64,000 bases of DNA from 2-12-FULL-35-15 sp036386835 (GTDB lineage: Bacteria > Bacteroidota > Bacteroidia > 2-12-FULL-35-15). Positions within the stretch are counted from its first letter, which is position 1. Each line of letters opens with the position of its first letter. Made by a program: the position numbers and the translations under genes. This document shows positions 25,820 through 34,845 of the stretch, piece by piece. The DNA is taken from contig DASVUX010000003.1 in assembly GCA_036386835.1 (NCBI GenBank), forward strand, positions 13,580-77,579, written 5' to 3'. Under the pieces are notes generated by a model. That model worked only from the letters and a program-made list of their open reading frames with translations. It was not told the origin of the DNA and did not search any database.

Positions 25820-27532
25820 TCAGATATTAAAAAAGGCCTTCATATCCTCCATCGTTTTGAACTCCTGGTCTACCCTTTTCATTAAAATTTCTTTATCGCC
25901 ATTTTTTATACCTGCAAAATCTTCAGCACGCAGGTAATGAAGCACGCCATCTTCAACCGTCCATAAGACATTACTCGACTTTGGATCAAATGTAAAGCGC
26001 TGAACAGGATTCTTCACATAAGTATATATTCCGTTGCGTTTCTTGTCGGCAAGAAAAATCTCATAACATTTAATTTTCTGTTCGTCCTGCTTAACAAAAA
26101 CTGCATTGCTGCAGATCACTCCCTGCGGATAAACACTTGGGTGATCACAATTATAAATCCCGAAGCTGCTGATCATAAAAACCCTCTTTACTTTCTGCTC
26201 TGCGCCCATAGCAGCAAGTTCGCGGTCACGATCCCTTTTCCATTTTGCAAGTGCTTCTTCCTGCTTTTTCTTTGCAGCCAGGATCTTTGCCTGGTATTCT
26301 TCCTCTATTTTCTTTTCCTCCTGCTTCCGTTTTTCAAGACTTGCAGAATACTTGTCGAATTTTTCCTGGAAACCTTTCATTGCAGCTTCATAATTCTTGC
26401 CTTCAAACACCGGGTAGACCACCAGCTCTACCTTCCGGGAACCTTTGAGAAGGTGAAGCACATAACTCTCTTCGCTTTTGTTTAAAGTGGCATCCTCCCA
26501 CAAGGTTTTGTTCAGGTCCGCCCAGACAGCTTTATTTATGCCTTTATTCTCCGGGCTTAATTCCCACTGAACATTCTTATAAACACTGAATTCAGGGAAT
26601 TCTTTAAGATCGAGCTCAAGATTGAATGTGTATTTCTCTTTATTAAGCTTTGCAGGCTTAACAGGCTCTGGCGGAGAATCCGGAAGCGCAGCCAGCTGTG
26701 TTGTCATCTCCGTTTTTGCTTCGGCTTTCTCTTTCTCTATCTGCCTGTATTCCTGCAATTGTTCAAATTCCTGTTCCGGAGCTACATTAAGACTTGTCCC
26801 CGGTTTGTCCGCAGACACAACCACCTTTTCCTTGCCGAGACATGACCAGTTATTTTTCACTGTATCCAGCTTGTATAAATTATAATGTGTTCCCTGCTGT
26901 TCTGATGCAAGCTCAACATTTATAGTCTTACCGGCAGCCATTTCCACCTGCTTTCCGTCTTTATAGGCCAGCATTTCCATCATTCCTGCAGATTCGAAAT
27001 GATACCTTCGACCTGCGCTGTCATACGTCATCGGGATGCCGCTTACGAAAAAATCAGCTACATCATGAAACTCACGGTATCTCAATTCAATCTCCCCTTT
27101 CAGTGGTTTTCCGTCTGCACCGGCAAATGCATTTTCAGGCACTGTCAGCCTGGAGCCTGTCCCGAACTCAAAAGAGCCGCCCTTCTCTGCATTGACTTTA
27201 TACACAACGTAGGGAACATTCAGGCCTTTAAGAGGCGGGGCGATGCATGGTTTTGCTTCTTCCGTTTTATAGAATTCCGACAAGCCGCTGTCTTCCTGTC
27301 CCTGGACTACCGGTGCAGTACTTTTAACGACTTCTTTTTTATCACCCAGGAGCAGGATAGTGGTCACCACTACCGCAGTGAGAGCAACTACACCTGAAAG
27401 GAACCAGGGCTTTTTAAACAATGGTTTCTGAACCAGGGTTGATGAATTTTTCAAAACCGAATTAAAGTCTTTGCGCTGGCTGATCTCATCTGCACTTACT
27501 TCCTGGCGGTTAATGTTAATTTTTCGTTTCAT
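25820..27532 (-). CDS. Single-pass membrane protein in anti-sigma position, long extracytoplasmic part
   Basis: 570 residues. A basic cytoplasmic stretch of about 45 residues (MKRKININRQEVSADEISQ) precedes one transmembrane helix (WFLSGVVALTAVVVTTILLL, about 47-66). The periplasmic part has beta-rich segments (FEFGTGSRLTVPENAF, GEIELRYREF), a charged coiled coil near residues 385-445 rich in KKQEE/EEEYQ, and a C-terminal globular part. The gene follows the ECF sigma gene by 89 bases in the same direction. Position and topology suggest an anti-sigma factor or a sigma-dependent envelope sensor, but no ZAS or FecR motif is recognisable, so this is inference. Confidence 0.72.
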   Translation of the reverse strand: MKRKININRQEVSADEISQRKDFNSVLKNSSTLVQKPLFKKPWFLSGVVALTAVVVTTILLLGDKKEVVKSTAPVVQGQEDSGLSEFYKTEEAKPCIAPPLKGLNVPYVVYKVNAEKGGSFEFGTGSRLTVPENAFAGADGKPLKGEIELRYREFHDVADFFVSGIPMTYDSAGRRYHFESAGMMEMLAYKDGKQVEMAAGKTINVELASEQQGTHYNLYKLDTVKNNWSCLGKEKVVVSADKPGTSLNVAPEQEFEQLQEYRQIEKEKAEAKTEMTTQLAALPDSPPEPVKPAKLNKEKYTFNLELDLKEFPEFSVYKNVQWELSPENKGINKAVWADLNKTLWEDATLNKSEESYVLHLLKGSRKVELVVYPVFEGKNYEAAMKGFQEKFDKYSASLEKRKQEEKKIEEEYQAKILAAKKKQEEALAKWKRDRDRELAAMGAEQKVKRVFMISSFGIYNCDHPSVYPQGVICSNAVFVKQDEQKIKCYEIFLADKKRNGIYTYVKNPVQRFTFDPKSSNVLWTVEDGVLHYLRAEDFAGIKNGDKEILMKRVDQEFKTMEDMKAFFNI

Positions 27533-27621
27533 TTGAGTAATTATATATTCAATTTTGTTTTTTAATAATCAGTTCTGATGCCTGGTATAAACGTTAATCA
27601 TCCTGCCAGCTTATACTGAAC

Positions 27622-28185
27622 CTATTTTATCATTTTCTTTAATTTTTCAAGAACCCGGTAAGTCTTCACCTTTGCATTATTTTCAGTGATCTCCAGGATC
27701 TCCGCTATTTCTTTGAATGCCCGTTTTTCAAAGAACCTCATTTCTATAAGCTGCAGCTCATCTTCCGGCAGTCCGGAAATTATCTCAACTATCTTATCAT
27801 GATATTCTTCGATCTTACTTTCCTGGATCTCTTCTATAATATGATAAACACTTACGGATTCAATATTAACAGTTCTCTGCGCTTTTTCTGCCCGGTAAAG
27901 ATTATTAACCTCGCTTGATGCGATCCGGTAAAGCCATGAAGCAAATGGCACACCGCGGAATTCATATTTATGAAGGTTACCCAGGGCTTTTAAAAAAGTT
28001 TGCTGTGCCGCATCAAAAGCCTGCTCCTTATCATCAAGGCGCTGGTAAATGAAGCGAAAGATCTGCTCATAGTATTTATCATAGATCGCAGCGAACCGTT
28101 CAGGGTTCTTCTTCGCAGCCTCAATAACCGTCTGCTCATGGGCAAGGTCGGCCGGTGTTGCATGATATTTTGACGTTTGTAGCAT
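27622..28185 (-). CDS. ECF-type RNA polymerase sigma factor
   Basis: 187 residues. Region 2 is clear (AAIYDKYYEQIFRFIYQRL, DAAQQTFLKAL, FASWLYRIASSEVNNLYR) and region 4 shows PEDELQLIEMRFFEKRAFKEIAEILEITENNAKVKTYRVLEKLK, the helix-turn-helix that reads the -35 element (given here as the span, with key residues EIAEIL and NNAKVKT). The acid-rich variant EFRGVPFASW and the extended linker are common for Bacteroidota ECFs. A bipartite motif before it is shared with the gene at 28714, suggesting autoregulation. Confidence 0.95.
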   Translation of the reverse strand: MLQTSKYHATPADLAHEQTVIEAAKKNPERFAAIYDKYYEQIFRFIYQRLDDKEQAFDAAQQTFLKALGNLHKYEFRGVPFASWLYRIASSEVNNLYRAEKAQRTVNIESVSVYHIIEEIQESKIEEYHDKIVEIISGLPEDELQLIEMRFFEKRAFKEIAEILEITENNAKVKTYRVLEKLKKMIK

Positions 28186-28234
28186 ATATTAATTTAAGCG
28201 TGATTCAATAACGATTTCCCTGCAAATCTCCTTT

Positions 28235-28262
28235 ATAACGGAAACGCCCCGAAAAGATACAG
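28235..28262 (-). promoter_or_regulatory. Putative ECF-dependent promoter of the sigma gene
   Basis: On the minus strand CTGTATCTTTT (28262-28252), a nine-base spacer and TCCGTTAT (28242-28235) occur about 50 bases before ATG 28185. Both words and the spacer length recur exactly before the gene at 29160 and I found them nowhere else in this block. The primary-sigma motif TAnnTTTG is absent here. Confidence 0.6.
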
Positions 28263-28263
28263 A

Positions 28264-28683
28264 TTATCTTAACCGGAACCTGATCGGGAGGTTGAACTGT
28301 ACTTTTACCGGGGTGCCCGCCTTTTTTCCCGGGATGAACCCGGGCATCATGCCGATGACCCTGAGAGCCTCGGAATCACATTCGGGGCAACCCGGAATCC
28401 CCTTTATTACCCTTAATCCGCTTAGACTTCCATTTTCTGCCACTACAAATGTAATGTAAACAGTTCCTGAAATCCCCTTTTCCAGGGCTGTACGCGGATA
28501 AACGAAATTCGAACTGATGAACGCCATTAATGCTTCTGTCCCACCCGGAAATTCGGGCATTTGTTCAACAACGCTATAAACAGTGTCGGCCGGAAGCTTT
28601 TTTACTTTAATCGTACCAATTCCGTTTGTTTGTGCATAAGAGCTGAATGCAAGAGGAAGAAGACAAATGAATAATGCCCGCAT
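28264..28683 (-). CDS. Small secreted stand-alone TonB C-terminal domain protein
   Basis: 139 residues: signal peptide (MRALFICLLPLAFSSYAQ), GTIKVKK, then a complete TonB_C-like domain (MPEFPGGTEALMAFIS, VYPRTALEKGISGTVYITFVV, GSLSGLRVIKGI, SEALRVIGMMPGFIPGK, PVKVQFNLPIRFRL). There is no transmembrane anchor beyond the signal peptide and no proline-rich span. A CxxC pair (PGCPECD) sits before the EALR helix. Paralogue of the next gene, 30 bases upstream. True TonB couples ExbBD to outer-membrane receptors; this anchor-free form must act differently or be a periplasmic partner. Confidence 0.88.
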   Translation of the reverse strand: MRALFICLLPLAFSSYAQTNGIGTIKVKKLPADTVYSVVEQMPEFPGGTEALMAFISSNFVYPRTALEKGISGTVYITFVVAENGSLSGLRVIKGIPGCPECDSEALRVIGMMPGFIPGKKAGTPVKVQFNLPIRFRLR

Positions 28684-28713
28684 AATTATATATTTGATAA
28701 AGGGGATGATATA

Positions 28714-29160
28714 TTACCTGAACTCTATTGGTAAGCGGATACTTGTGGCTGCGACCTTCCCATTCCGGGTACCGGGGTTCCATGGCCCCATCAGCCTGAT
28801 CAGCCTTAATGCTTCTGTATCACATTCACCGCAGCCGGGTACTCCCTGGCTGATTGCTATGCTCCCGATTTTTCCGTCAGGGAAAACAGTAAAAGAAGTA
28901 TTACAGGTCCCGCTGATTTTTTTATTTTTCACTTTACCGGGAACCCTGATATTTTCCGCAATAAATTTCTTTAAAGCCGCATCGCCACCTTTATACTGAG
29001 CCGGGACAATTATCCATTCTGAACTCTGTTCAGTCCGTATATAAGCAGTATCAACTGATCCCGTTATTTTCCCCGGCTTTTTCACCCTCACTGTCCCGTG
29101 CTTCTCCTGCCCGGAGAGCGTTGCGCTCATCAGCAAAAAGATAATAAGGAGTGTTCTCAT
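28714..29160 (-). CDS. Small secreted stand-alone TonB C-terminal domain protein
   Basis: 148 residues: signal peptide (MRTLLIIFLLMSATLSGQ), GTVRVKK, then GGDAALKKFIAENIRVP, ISGTCNTSFTVFPDGKIGSIAI, TEALRLIRLMGPWNPGT and TSIRLPIEF, in TonB_C order. The same CxxC pair (PGCGECD) as in the paralogue is present. It lies first in a leftward run of sigma-linked genes and is preceded by the same bipartite motif as the sigma factor gene, so it is the best candidate direct target of that sigma factor. Confidence 0.88.
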   Translation of the reverse strand: MRTLLIIFLLMSATLSGQEKHGTVRVKKPGKITGSVDTAYIRTEQSSEWIIVPAQYKGGDAALKKFIAENIRVPGKVKNKKISGTCNTSFTVFPDGKIGSIAISQGVPGCGECDTEALRLIRLMGPWNPGTRNGKVAATSIRLPIEFR

Positions 29161-29174
29161 TTTGTTTTTTTATA

Positions 29175-29202
29175 ATAACGGAGAAGAGTTCAAAAGATAC
29201 AG
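29175..29202 (-). promoter_or_regulatory. Putative ECF-dependent promoter before the 28714-29160 gene
   Basis: Minus-strand CTGTATCTTTT (29202-29192), nine bases, TCCGTTAT (29182-29175), 15 bases before ATG 29160. The 11-bp and 8-bp words and the spacer length are identical to those at 28235-28262, although the spacer sequence differs, which argues for selection and not for simple duplication. Confidence 0.6.
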
Positions 29203-29241
29203 TTTAGGGGAAGTTCCAGGAGAACGCTGAAACCCGGTGAT

Positions 29242-32200
29242 TTATTTTACAGCAACTATTTCCAGGTCTTCGATATACACCAGCAGTTTCTCTGTGACCA
29301 GGTAACCCATCTGCGACAGAAGATCACCATAATGAATGATCTGCTCCAGGTGCTTTGTTTTTTTACCACCCGTTTTATAATCTATTATAACGGCATTCTT
29401 ATTATCAATAACAACACGGTCGGGTCGGAAAAAATCACCGGCCAGTGAAATCACTTCTGCTTCATTCTTTACTATCAGCCCTTTGCGGAAGCAGCCTTTC
29501 AAAGCGGGCAGCTCAATGATCTTTCCTATCGTAAGCTGCAAATGCGTTTTTTCTTCCCGGTCAATGAGCCCTTCCGCGAGCATGCTTTGCAGCGCGGCTT
29601 CAACATCTTCCGAATATTTTATTCTTGATAAGGCAGTATGGACCATGACACCATAATCTTTTTTTGTCTCCGCCATCGCTGTGTTCCAGATGCTCGGGGC
29701 GGCTGTCCGCATTTTAATGCTCTCGCGCCACTGGTTAGAGTTAAAGGATTCCAGTTTGAAATTCAGAACAGGAACTTCTGCTTTATGACCAACATGCAAC
29801 TGCTCCTTCCCGAACGTATAAATGTTAACCGCATCCTGCCATTGGCCTGTGGACTGGTAGTAAAAAGCAAGCATATCGCTGGTCTTGCCAATATTGGAGG
29901 GGTTCCGTGAAGGTTTGTCGGCAAGGATATACATCCTTTCTTCCGGGCGCGTGAATGCAACATACATCACATTCATGCTATCGAGCAAGGATTTGCTTTT
30001 CTCTTCCTCATACAGGTCAGCGTAAGGTGTTTCCTTCAGGCTTTCACTCACAGGGACAAGCGCGGAGGAAAGGTTCGGAAGCTTTTCATTTTCTAAGCTG
30101 ATCCAGAGATTATCTTTCCCGTTCTTTACCTTACCATTGGAGAATGGCAGGATCACTACAGGAAATTCAAGTCCTTTGGAACGATGGATGGTCATGATGC
30201 TCACCGCATTCATTCCCTGCGGGATCACTAACGAAGCCTTTTCTTTTTTGTCTTCCCAATAAAGGATAAAATCGTTAAGGTTATTGTTTTTTTTAATGCT
30301 GTAGTTCAACACTTCATCAAGGTAAAACTGGATATAAGCATTAGGTTCTGCATTCAGCCTGAACAGCCCTACAAGCTCTTCCACCAGCTCATACAGCGCC
30401 ATCTTTGAAAGAATACTGTCATTGAATTGTGGCGCTGCCATCCGGATAACAGGCAGAAGGCCTTTTTCATTCTTCAGCGAGATCAGTTCATCAATACCCG
30501 ATGTTATGTTCCCGGAAAAAATAAGGTATTCCAGGATCTCGGTGTGCACAATATTATCATTGGTGCTTGCCAGGAATTTAAGTACCGAATGCAGGAAATT
30601 GACATCTCGTGAATTACTAAGTAACAGGGAGTCCGAAGATATAACCGGGATGTTCTTCTCTGTAAGGTAATTTGCGATCTCGCTTCCGTCAGTGTTCTTG
30701 CGGACAAGAATAGCAACATCCTTGAGTTGATAATTATCTTCCAGGAGCCGTAGAATAATTGCGTATGTCCTTTCAAAATTCTTCTCACGCCATTCCTCCT
30801 GCTCTTCTTCCAGGAACTCCACCTGTACAAAACCTCCCGTATTCGCGGGATTGAATTCCTGCTCGAGATCATCGTAGATTCCACGGTACTTTTCATTCAG
30901 CTGCCCGGATAAGACCCGGAAAACTGAATTGTTAAATTCGATGATCTCTTTTTTACTCCTGAAATTCCTGTTCAGTACTTTTGGATCATGGTTGCGCTTA
31001 AGGGACGCTTCCCTCTCAAGTACCAGTGGATTATCATTATGGGAGAAGATCTCCGGGAGCTTTGCAAACTGCTCCACTTCGCCTCCCCTCCAGCGGTAGA
31101 TCGCCTGCTTGCCGTCACCTACAAGCATCGTGAAGTATCCGCTTGCCAGTGAATTGTCAATCAGCGGAAGCAGGTTCTGAAACTGCAGCACGGAAGTATC
31201 CTGGAATTCATCAATCAGGTAGTTGTTATACCTTTCTCCCAATCGTTCATAAATAAAAGGGATCGGCTCATTAAGAACGATCTTTGCGATCATTTTATTA
31301 AACTCAGAAATATGTACAATGCTGTTCTGCGATTTATATTCACTGAGAAGTTTTTCTATTTCATTCAGAACGGCAAGGGAATAAATGTTCCTGTTGATCA
31401 GCTGAAATAAGGTGTAATCCGAAAACCGTTCTTCCTTTATTACCTGGATGTTTTGAAATGCATCCAGTAATCCTGGTTTGAGCGCATCTATAGTCGCCTG
31501 GTCTTCGCGTGAAATTTTCCCTGCATACCATTTATCTTCACCTGTAGTTGCCCTGCAATAAGTATTTGGGGCTATTGCATCTACTCTTCCTTTTGCAAGT
31601 TTCTCAAAATATCCTGCTATACCGCGATCACCCTGAAAAAAATGTTTCGCTGTCAGCCCGCTGTTAACGATCAGGCCGTGGGCCTTTACAGCCTGGCCTT
31701 TTACATCTCCCTCGAAGCTTTTGATCTCGGTATAAAGTGTTTCCCTGATCTTAAAGAAGTCATCAACCGTGAGATCTTTCAGCCTTTCAATATACACAGC
31801 GCCTTCCTCATTCAGGAGGTTCTTTGCAAAACGCATCAGGTCAGTTTCAATGTGCCAGCTTTTCTCATCATCTGTTTTGCTTTCCGTAAACTCTATCAGC
31901 GCCCTTGTCAGCTTCTCATCATTCCCGATCCGGGCAATAAGAAGATCGATCGCCTGCGAGAGCAGCTTTTCATCATCCATCTCAATTTCAAATGTCATCG
32001 GGATCTTGAGGTCGAAGGCAAATGTCCTCACCACTTTATGCACAAATGCATCGATCGTACCTATTGCAAAATCAGAATAATTATGAAGTATTGATGTGAG
32101 GATCCGTTTTGCACGCTGCCGGATCAAAGCTTCTGTCATATTTCCCGAAGCATTCAGCTTCGGATGCTGCAGCAGGATCCCCAGCAGCGTTTTCGATCCG

Positions 32201-32430
32201 CCCGAAATATTTTTATAATCATCTTCAGCAAGCTCTTTCAATGCTTTTACAATCCGCTCCTTCATTTCAGCAGCGGCCTTATTTGTGAAAGTTATAGCAA
32301 GAATATGTTTGTACGCTTTCGGAGGATTAGATTCATCATTCAGTGCCAGGGCAAGGTATTCCTTAACCAGCGTGAATGTTTTACCGGAGCCGGCAGAGGA
32401 TTTGTAGATCGTGAAATTCTTATCAGGCAT
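29242..32430 (-). CDS. UvrD-type helicase with C-terminal nuclease motif (RecB/AddA-like)
   Basis: 1062 residues. Helicase motif I SSAGSGKTFTLV (10-21), Ia AITFTNKAAAEMKER, II DEFQDTS, III GDGKQAIYRWRGG, V MTIHRSKGLEFPVV and VI MYVAFTRPEERMY are visible. The C-terminus has DRVVIDNKNAVIIDYKTG, the PD-(D/E)xK nuclease core with D and YKTG. Family role: double-strand-break end resection as AddA/RecB. The partner AddB is not adjacent (the next gene is a divergent secreted protease), so it must be elsewhere. The start ATG 32430 lies by a 17-bp palindrome shared with the divergent gene. Confidence 0.95.
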   Translation of the reverse strand: MPDKNFTIYKSSAGSGKTFTLVKEYLALALNDESNPPKAYKHILAITFTNKAAAEMKERIVKALKELAEDDYKNISGGSKTLLGILLQHPKLNASGNMTEALIRQRAKRILTSILHNYSDFAIGTIDAFVHKVVRTFAFDLKIPMTFEIEMDDEKLLSQAIDLLIARIGNDEKLTRALIEFTESKTDDEKSWHIETDLMRFAKNLLNEEGAVYIERLKDLTVDDFFKIRETLYTEIKSFEGDVKGQAVKAHGLIVNSGLTAKHFFQGDRGIAGYFEKLAKGRVDAIAPNTYCRATTGEDKWYAGKISREDQATIDALKPGLLDAFQNIQVIKEERFSDYTLFQLINRNIYSLAVLNEIEKLLSEYKSQNSIVHISEFNKMIAKIVLNEPIPFIYERLGERYNNYLIDEFQDTSVLQFQNLLPLIDNSLASGYFTMLVGDGKQAIYRWRGGEVEQFAKLPEIFSHNDNPLVLEREASLKRNHDPKVLNRNFRSKKEIIEFNNSVFRVLSGQLNEKYRGIYDDLEQEFNPANTGGFVQVEFLEEEQEEWREKNFERTYAIILRLLEDNYQLKDVAILVRKNTDGSEIANYLTEKNIPVISSDSLLLSNSRDVNFLHSVLKFLASTNDNIVHTEILEYLIFSGNITSGIDELISLKNEKGLLPVIRMAAPQFNDSILSKMALYELVEELVGLFRLNAEPNAYIQFYLDEVLNYSIKKNNNLNDFILYWEDKKEKASLVIPQGMNAVSIMTIHRSKGLEFPVVILPFSNGKVKNGKDNLWISLENEKLPNLSSALVPVSESLKETPYADLYEEEKSKSLLDSMNVMYVAFTRPEERMYILADKPSRNPSNIGKTSDMLAFYYQSTGQWQDAVNIYTFGKEQLHVGHKAEVPVLNFKLESFNSNQWRESIKMRTAAPSIWNTAMAETKKDYGVMVHTALSRIKYSEDVEAALQSMLAEGLIDREEKTHLQLTIGKIIELPALKGCFRKGLIVKNEAEVISLAGDFFRPDRVVIDNKNAVIIDYKTGGKKTKHLEQIIHYGDLLSQMGYLVTEKLLVYIEDLEIVAVK

Positions 32431-32441
32431 TTTAGTGGAAA

Positions 32442-32458
32442 TGTAATTGCAAATTACA
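32442..32458. promoter_or_regulatory. 17-bp palindrome between divergent genes
   Basis: TGTAATT (32442-32448), GCA, AATTACA (32452-32458) is a perfect inverted repeat. It lies 12 bases from the helicase start and 80 bases before the protease start. It also contains a TAATTTG word on the minus strand that could be part of a -7 element. Operator function is a guess. Confidence 0.3.
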
Positions 32459-32537
32459 CATTAAATCGCTAATATTGTTATAGAGGAAACTTAAGTTTTC
32501 CCCTCAGAACGCACAACGATCCGCAATTTAAACACCG

Positions 32538-34226
32538 ATGAAAAAACATTTACTATTTTTCCTGCTCATCCTGCTCAACCTGCATCCTGTTAAGTCCCAG
32601 GATAAAAACAATGTCCCTGGCGAATTACTGGTGATGCTTAATCCTGCAGCAAGTCCTTATAAGATGCAGTCGGATCTCTCCGTTTTAAAGGATAAAAATA
32701 CGCGTCTGAACATTACACGCACGCTGTCTGCAAGCATGCACATCTACTTGATGACATTTGACCACCTCAGCATTCACGAAGATCTGATGCTGAATGCCGT
32801 GAGAAGCTATCCCGGTGTTCAGATCGCACAGTTCAATCATTATGTGAATGAACGGAATACCGTTCCAAACGATCCGCAATTCGGTGTAATGTGGGGTATG
32901 GAGAACACAGGTACCAATGGTGGTGCCGGAGCTGTAGCTGATGCAGATATTGATGCGACAACTGCATGGGATGTAACCACGGGAGGCCTGACCTCTGCGG
33001 GTGATACAATAGTGGTTGCCGTGATTGACGGAGGTTTTTCCTTAACCCATCCCGATCTTATTGATAATTACTGGAGAAATTATGACGAGATCCCGGACAA
33101 CGGGGTTGATGATGATCTCAATGGCTATATTGATGATTTTAACGGATGGCATTCTTCCTCCAACAGCGATAATTTTCCCTCACAAAGCCATGGTACCCAT
33201 GTGGCCGGGACCATTGGTGCCAAAGGGAATAATGGCATCGGGGTTACAGGCGTGAACTGGAATGTAAAAATAATGCCGATCAGCTACGGATCAGGCTCAG
33301 GGTCGTTTGAGTCGAACGTAGTGGAAGCTTACGCTTTTGCGAGAGACCAGCGCAGGGAATATGATCTCAGCAATGGAACCAAAGGTGCTTTTGTAGTAGC
33401 TACCAACTCTTCTTTCGGGGTGGACCTAGCTTCACCTTCTTCTTATCCTTTATGGTGCGCCATGTATGATTCCCTTGGTGTGCTTGGGATTCTCAGCGCA
33501 GGCGCCACTGCAAATGCCAACTATGATGTGGATGCACAGGGTGATATCCCCACTGCATGTCCAAGCGATTGGCTTATCACTGTAACTAACTTAAAAAGCA
33601 ATGATACAAAAGCAAATGCAGGTTTCGGAGCTTCGATGATCGACCTGGGCGCACCGGGAACCAATATTACATCCACCTATTACAGTACGAGCAGCGGGTC
33701 AAACAATTATAATTCCAGTTCAGGAACATCGATGGCAACCCCGCATGTTGCCGGTACAATCGGATTACTCTTCTCTGTGCCCTGCCCTCATTTCATCCTG
33801 AATTACAAAGCGGATCCGGCAGGCATGGCTTTGATCATAAAAGATTCAATCCTGGGTTCCACCGACCCGGTAGCAGCGCTTGATGGAATAACCCTTACAG
33901 GCGGACGCCTTAACCTCAACAAGGCAGTTAAATCTATTCAGAATTATTGTGCCGCAACATCTGTGTCTGAAATCAGCCACAATTCAAATCAATCAGGAAT
34001 CTCCAGGGTGTATCCCAATCCCGCTGATCAAAGTGTGTTTGTCGAGCTAAATGCTGATCAGAACAGCAACTTAATCATCACAAATGTTTTGGGACAGGAA
34101 ATCAAAAAAATTGAAGTAAAGGCTGCGGATAAAATGATTATTAATATCAGCGAACTTGAAAAAGGTGTTTACTTGTTCAGTCTTGAAAATAGCCCTGGGC
34201 GCGCTGTTAAATTAATTGTTCACTAG
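32538..34226 (+). CDS. Secreted S8 subtilisin-like protease with T9SS sorting domain
   Basis: 562 residues with a signal peptide (MKKHLLFFLLILLNLHPVKS). After a short propeptide-like part (VPGELLVMLNP) the catalytic triad is Asp164 in AVIDGGFSLTHPD, His218 in SHGTHVAG and Ser398 in SGTSMATPHVAG. The C-terminal 70 residues (RVYPNPADQSVFVEL .. GVYLFSLENSPG) are a type A T9SS domain. It resembles fervidolysin-like subtilases. It is the second T9SS protease in the window but is not a close copy of the one at 4094. A strong bidirectional terminator follows. Confidence 0.95.
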   Translation: MKKHLLFFLLILLNLHPVKSQDKNNVPGELLVMLNPAASPYKMQSDLSVLKDKNTRLNITRTLSASMHIYLMTFDHLSIHEDLMLNAVRSYPGVQIAQFNHYVNERNTVPNDPQFGVMWGMENTGTNGGAGAVADADIDATTAWDVTTGGLTSAGDTIVVAVIDGGFSLTHPDLIDNYWRNYDEIPDNGVDDDLNGYIDDFNGWHSSSNSDNFPSQSHGTHVAGTIGAKGNNGIGVTGVNWNVKIMPISYGSGSGSFESNVVEAYAFARDQRREYDLSNGTKGAFVVATNSSFGVDLASPSSYPLWCAMYDSLGVLGILSAGATANANYDVDAQGDIPTACPSDWLITVTNLKSNDTKANAGFGASMIDLGAPGTNITSTYYSTSSGSNNYNSSSGTSMATPHVAGTIGLLFSVPCPHFILNYKADPAGMALIIKDSILGSTDPVAALDGITLTGGRLNLNKAVKSIQNYCAATSVSEISHNSNQSGISRVYPNPADQSVFVELNADQNSNLIITNVLGQEIKKIEVKAADKMIINISELEKGVYLFSLENSPGRAVKLIVH

Positions 34227-34240
34227 TTCCAATTTGAGAG

Positions 34241-34285
34241 AAAAAAAACGCCTTACTCATCCGGAGTAAGGCGTTTTCGTTTTTC
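34241..34285. terminator. Bidirectional intrinsic terminator
   Basis: A8, then a perfect 12-bp stem AACGCCTTACTC/GAGTAAGGCGTT with a five-base loop (34247-34275), then TTTTCGTTTTT. It lies between the protease (stop 34226, rightward) and the lipoprotein gene (stop 34297, leftward) and would serve both. Confidence 0.92.
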
Positions 34286-34296
34286 CCAGTTAAAAA

Positions 34297-34809
34297 TTAC
34301 ATCGGCATGCTGCTTACTGCCTGCAAGTTAAGAACTGCATCTCTCTCATTGTTCTGGTGACCTGCATACACTGCTTTTGCACTGTAGTCAGAAATTGTCC
34401 AGTGTGAGTTAAGTCGCACAAACGGCTTAAATCCAAAGCTCATCACCAGTCTTTTACGGCCGTCAACAGTAATTGTATTCCATTTACCGGTAACACTTCT
34501 TTTGCTGCCGCGCGCAATCACCACATCATTTGGTGTGAATTCGAAAACATAATCTCTGAACATATCAGTGTTATTTGTTTTCATCGCTACTTCTCCATCC
34601 TCAAAATTTGAGATCACCCATTTTGAGTTACAAAGTGTACGTTCAAAATTGTTCTGGTCAGGCGCATTTTTACGCTCGGCCGGTTGAGCTGTTTCCGCCT
34701 GGTCTGCGATGTTGATCGGACGCGGGCGGATATCTTGTTTTTCACATGCGGCAAAAATAGTTGCCATACTTAATACTGCAATTGCTAAGTGTTTTGAGTT
34801 CGTTTTCAT
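34297..34809 (-). CDS. Lipoprotein of a three-member local paralogue family, unknown function
   Basis: Start ATG 34809 (170 residues) is fixed by a strong ribosome-binding site (AAAGGAGAACC) and by the promoter further up. The signal is MKTNSKHLAIAVLSMATIFAAC with lipobox FAAC. The mature part has the pattern KWVISNFEDGEVAMKT, DYVFEFTPNDVVIA, RSVTGKWNTI, SFGFKPFVRLNSHWTISD, a small lipocalin-like beta domain. The same pattern (WVI/WKV, F..W.F.F...G...A..G...V.GKW, L..SFG...PF.ELN..W.I) recurs in the genes at 35009 and 35514. Function unknown. Confidence 0.85.
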   Translation of the reverse strand: MKTNSKHLAIAVLSMATIFAACEKQDIRPRPINIADQAETAQPAERKNAPDQNNFERTLCNSKWVISNFEDGEVAMKTNNTDMFRDYVFEFTPNDVVIARGSKRSVTGKWNTITVDGRKRLVMSFGFKPFVRLNSHWTISDYSAKAVYAGHQNNERDAVLNLQAVSSMPM

Positions 34810-34845
34810 TTGGTTCTCCTTTCTAATTAAATTAATATCTTGAAT

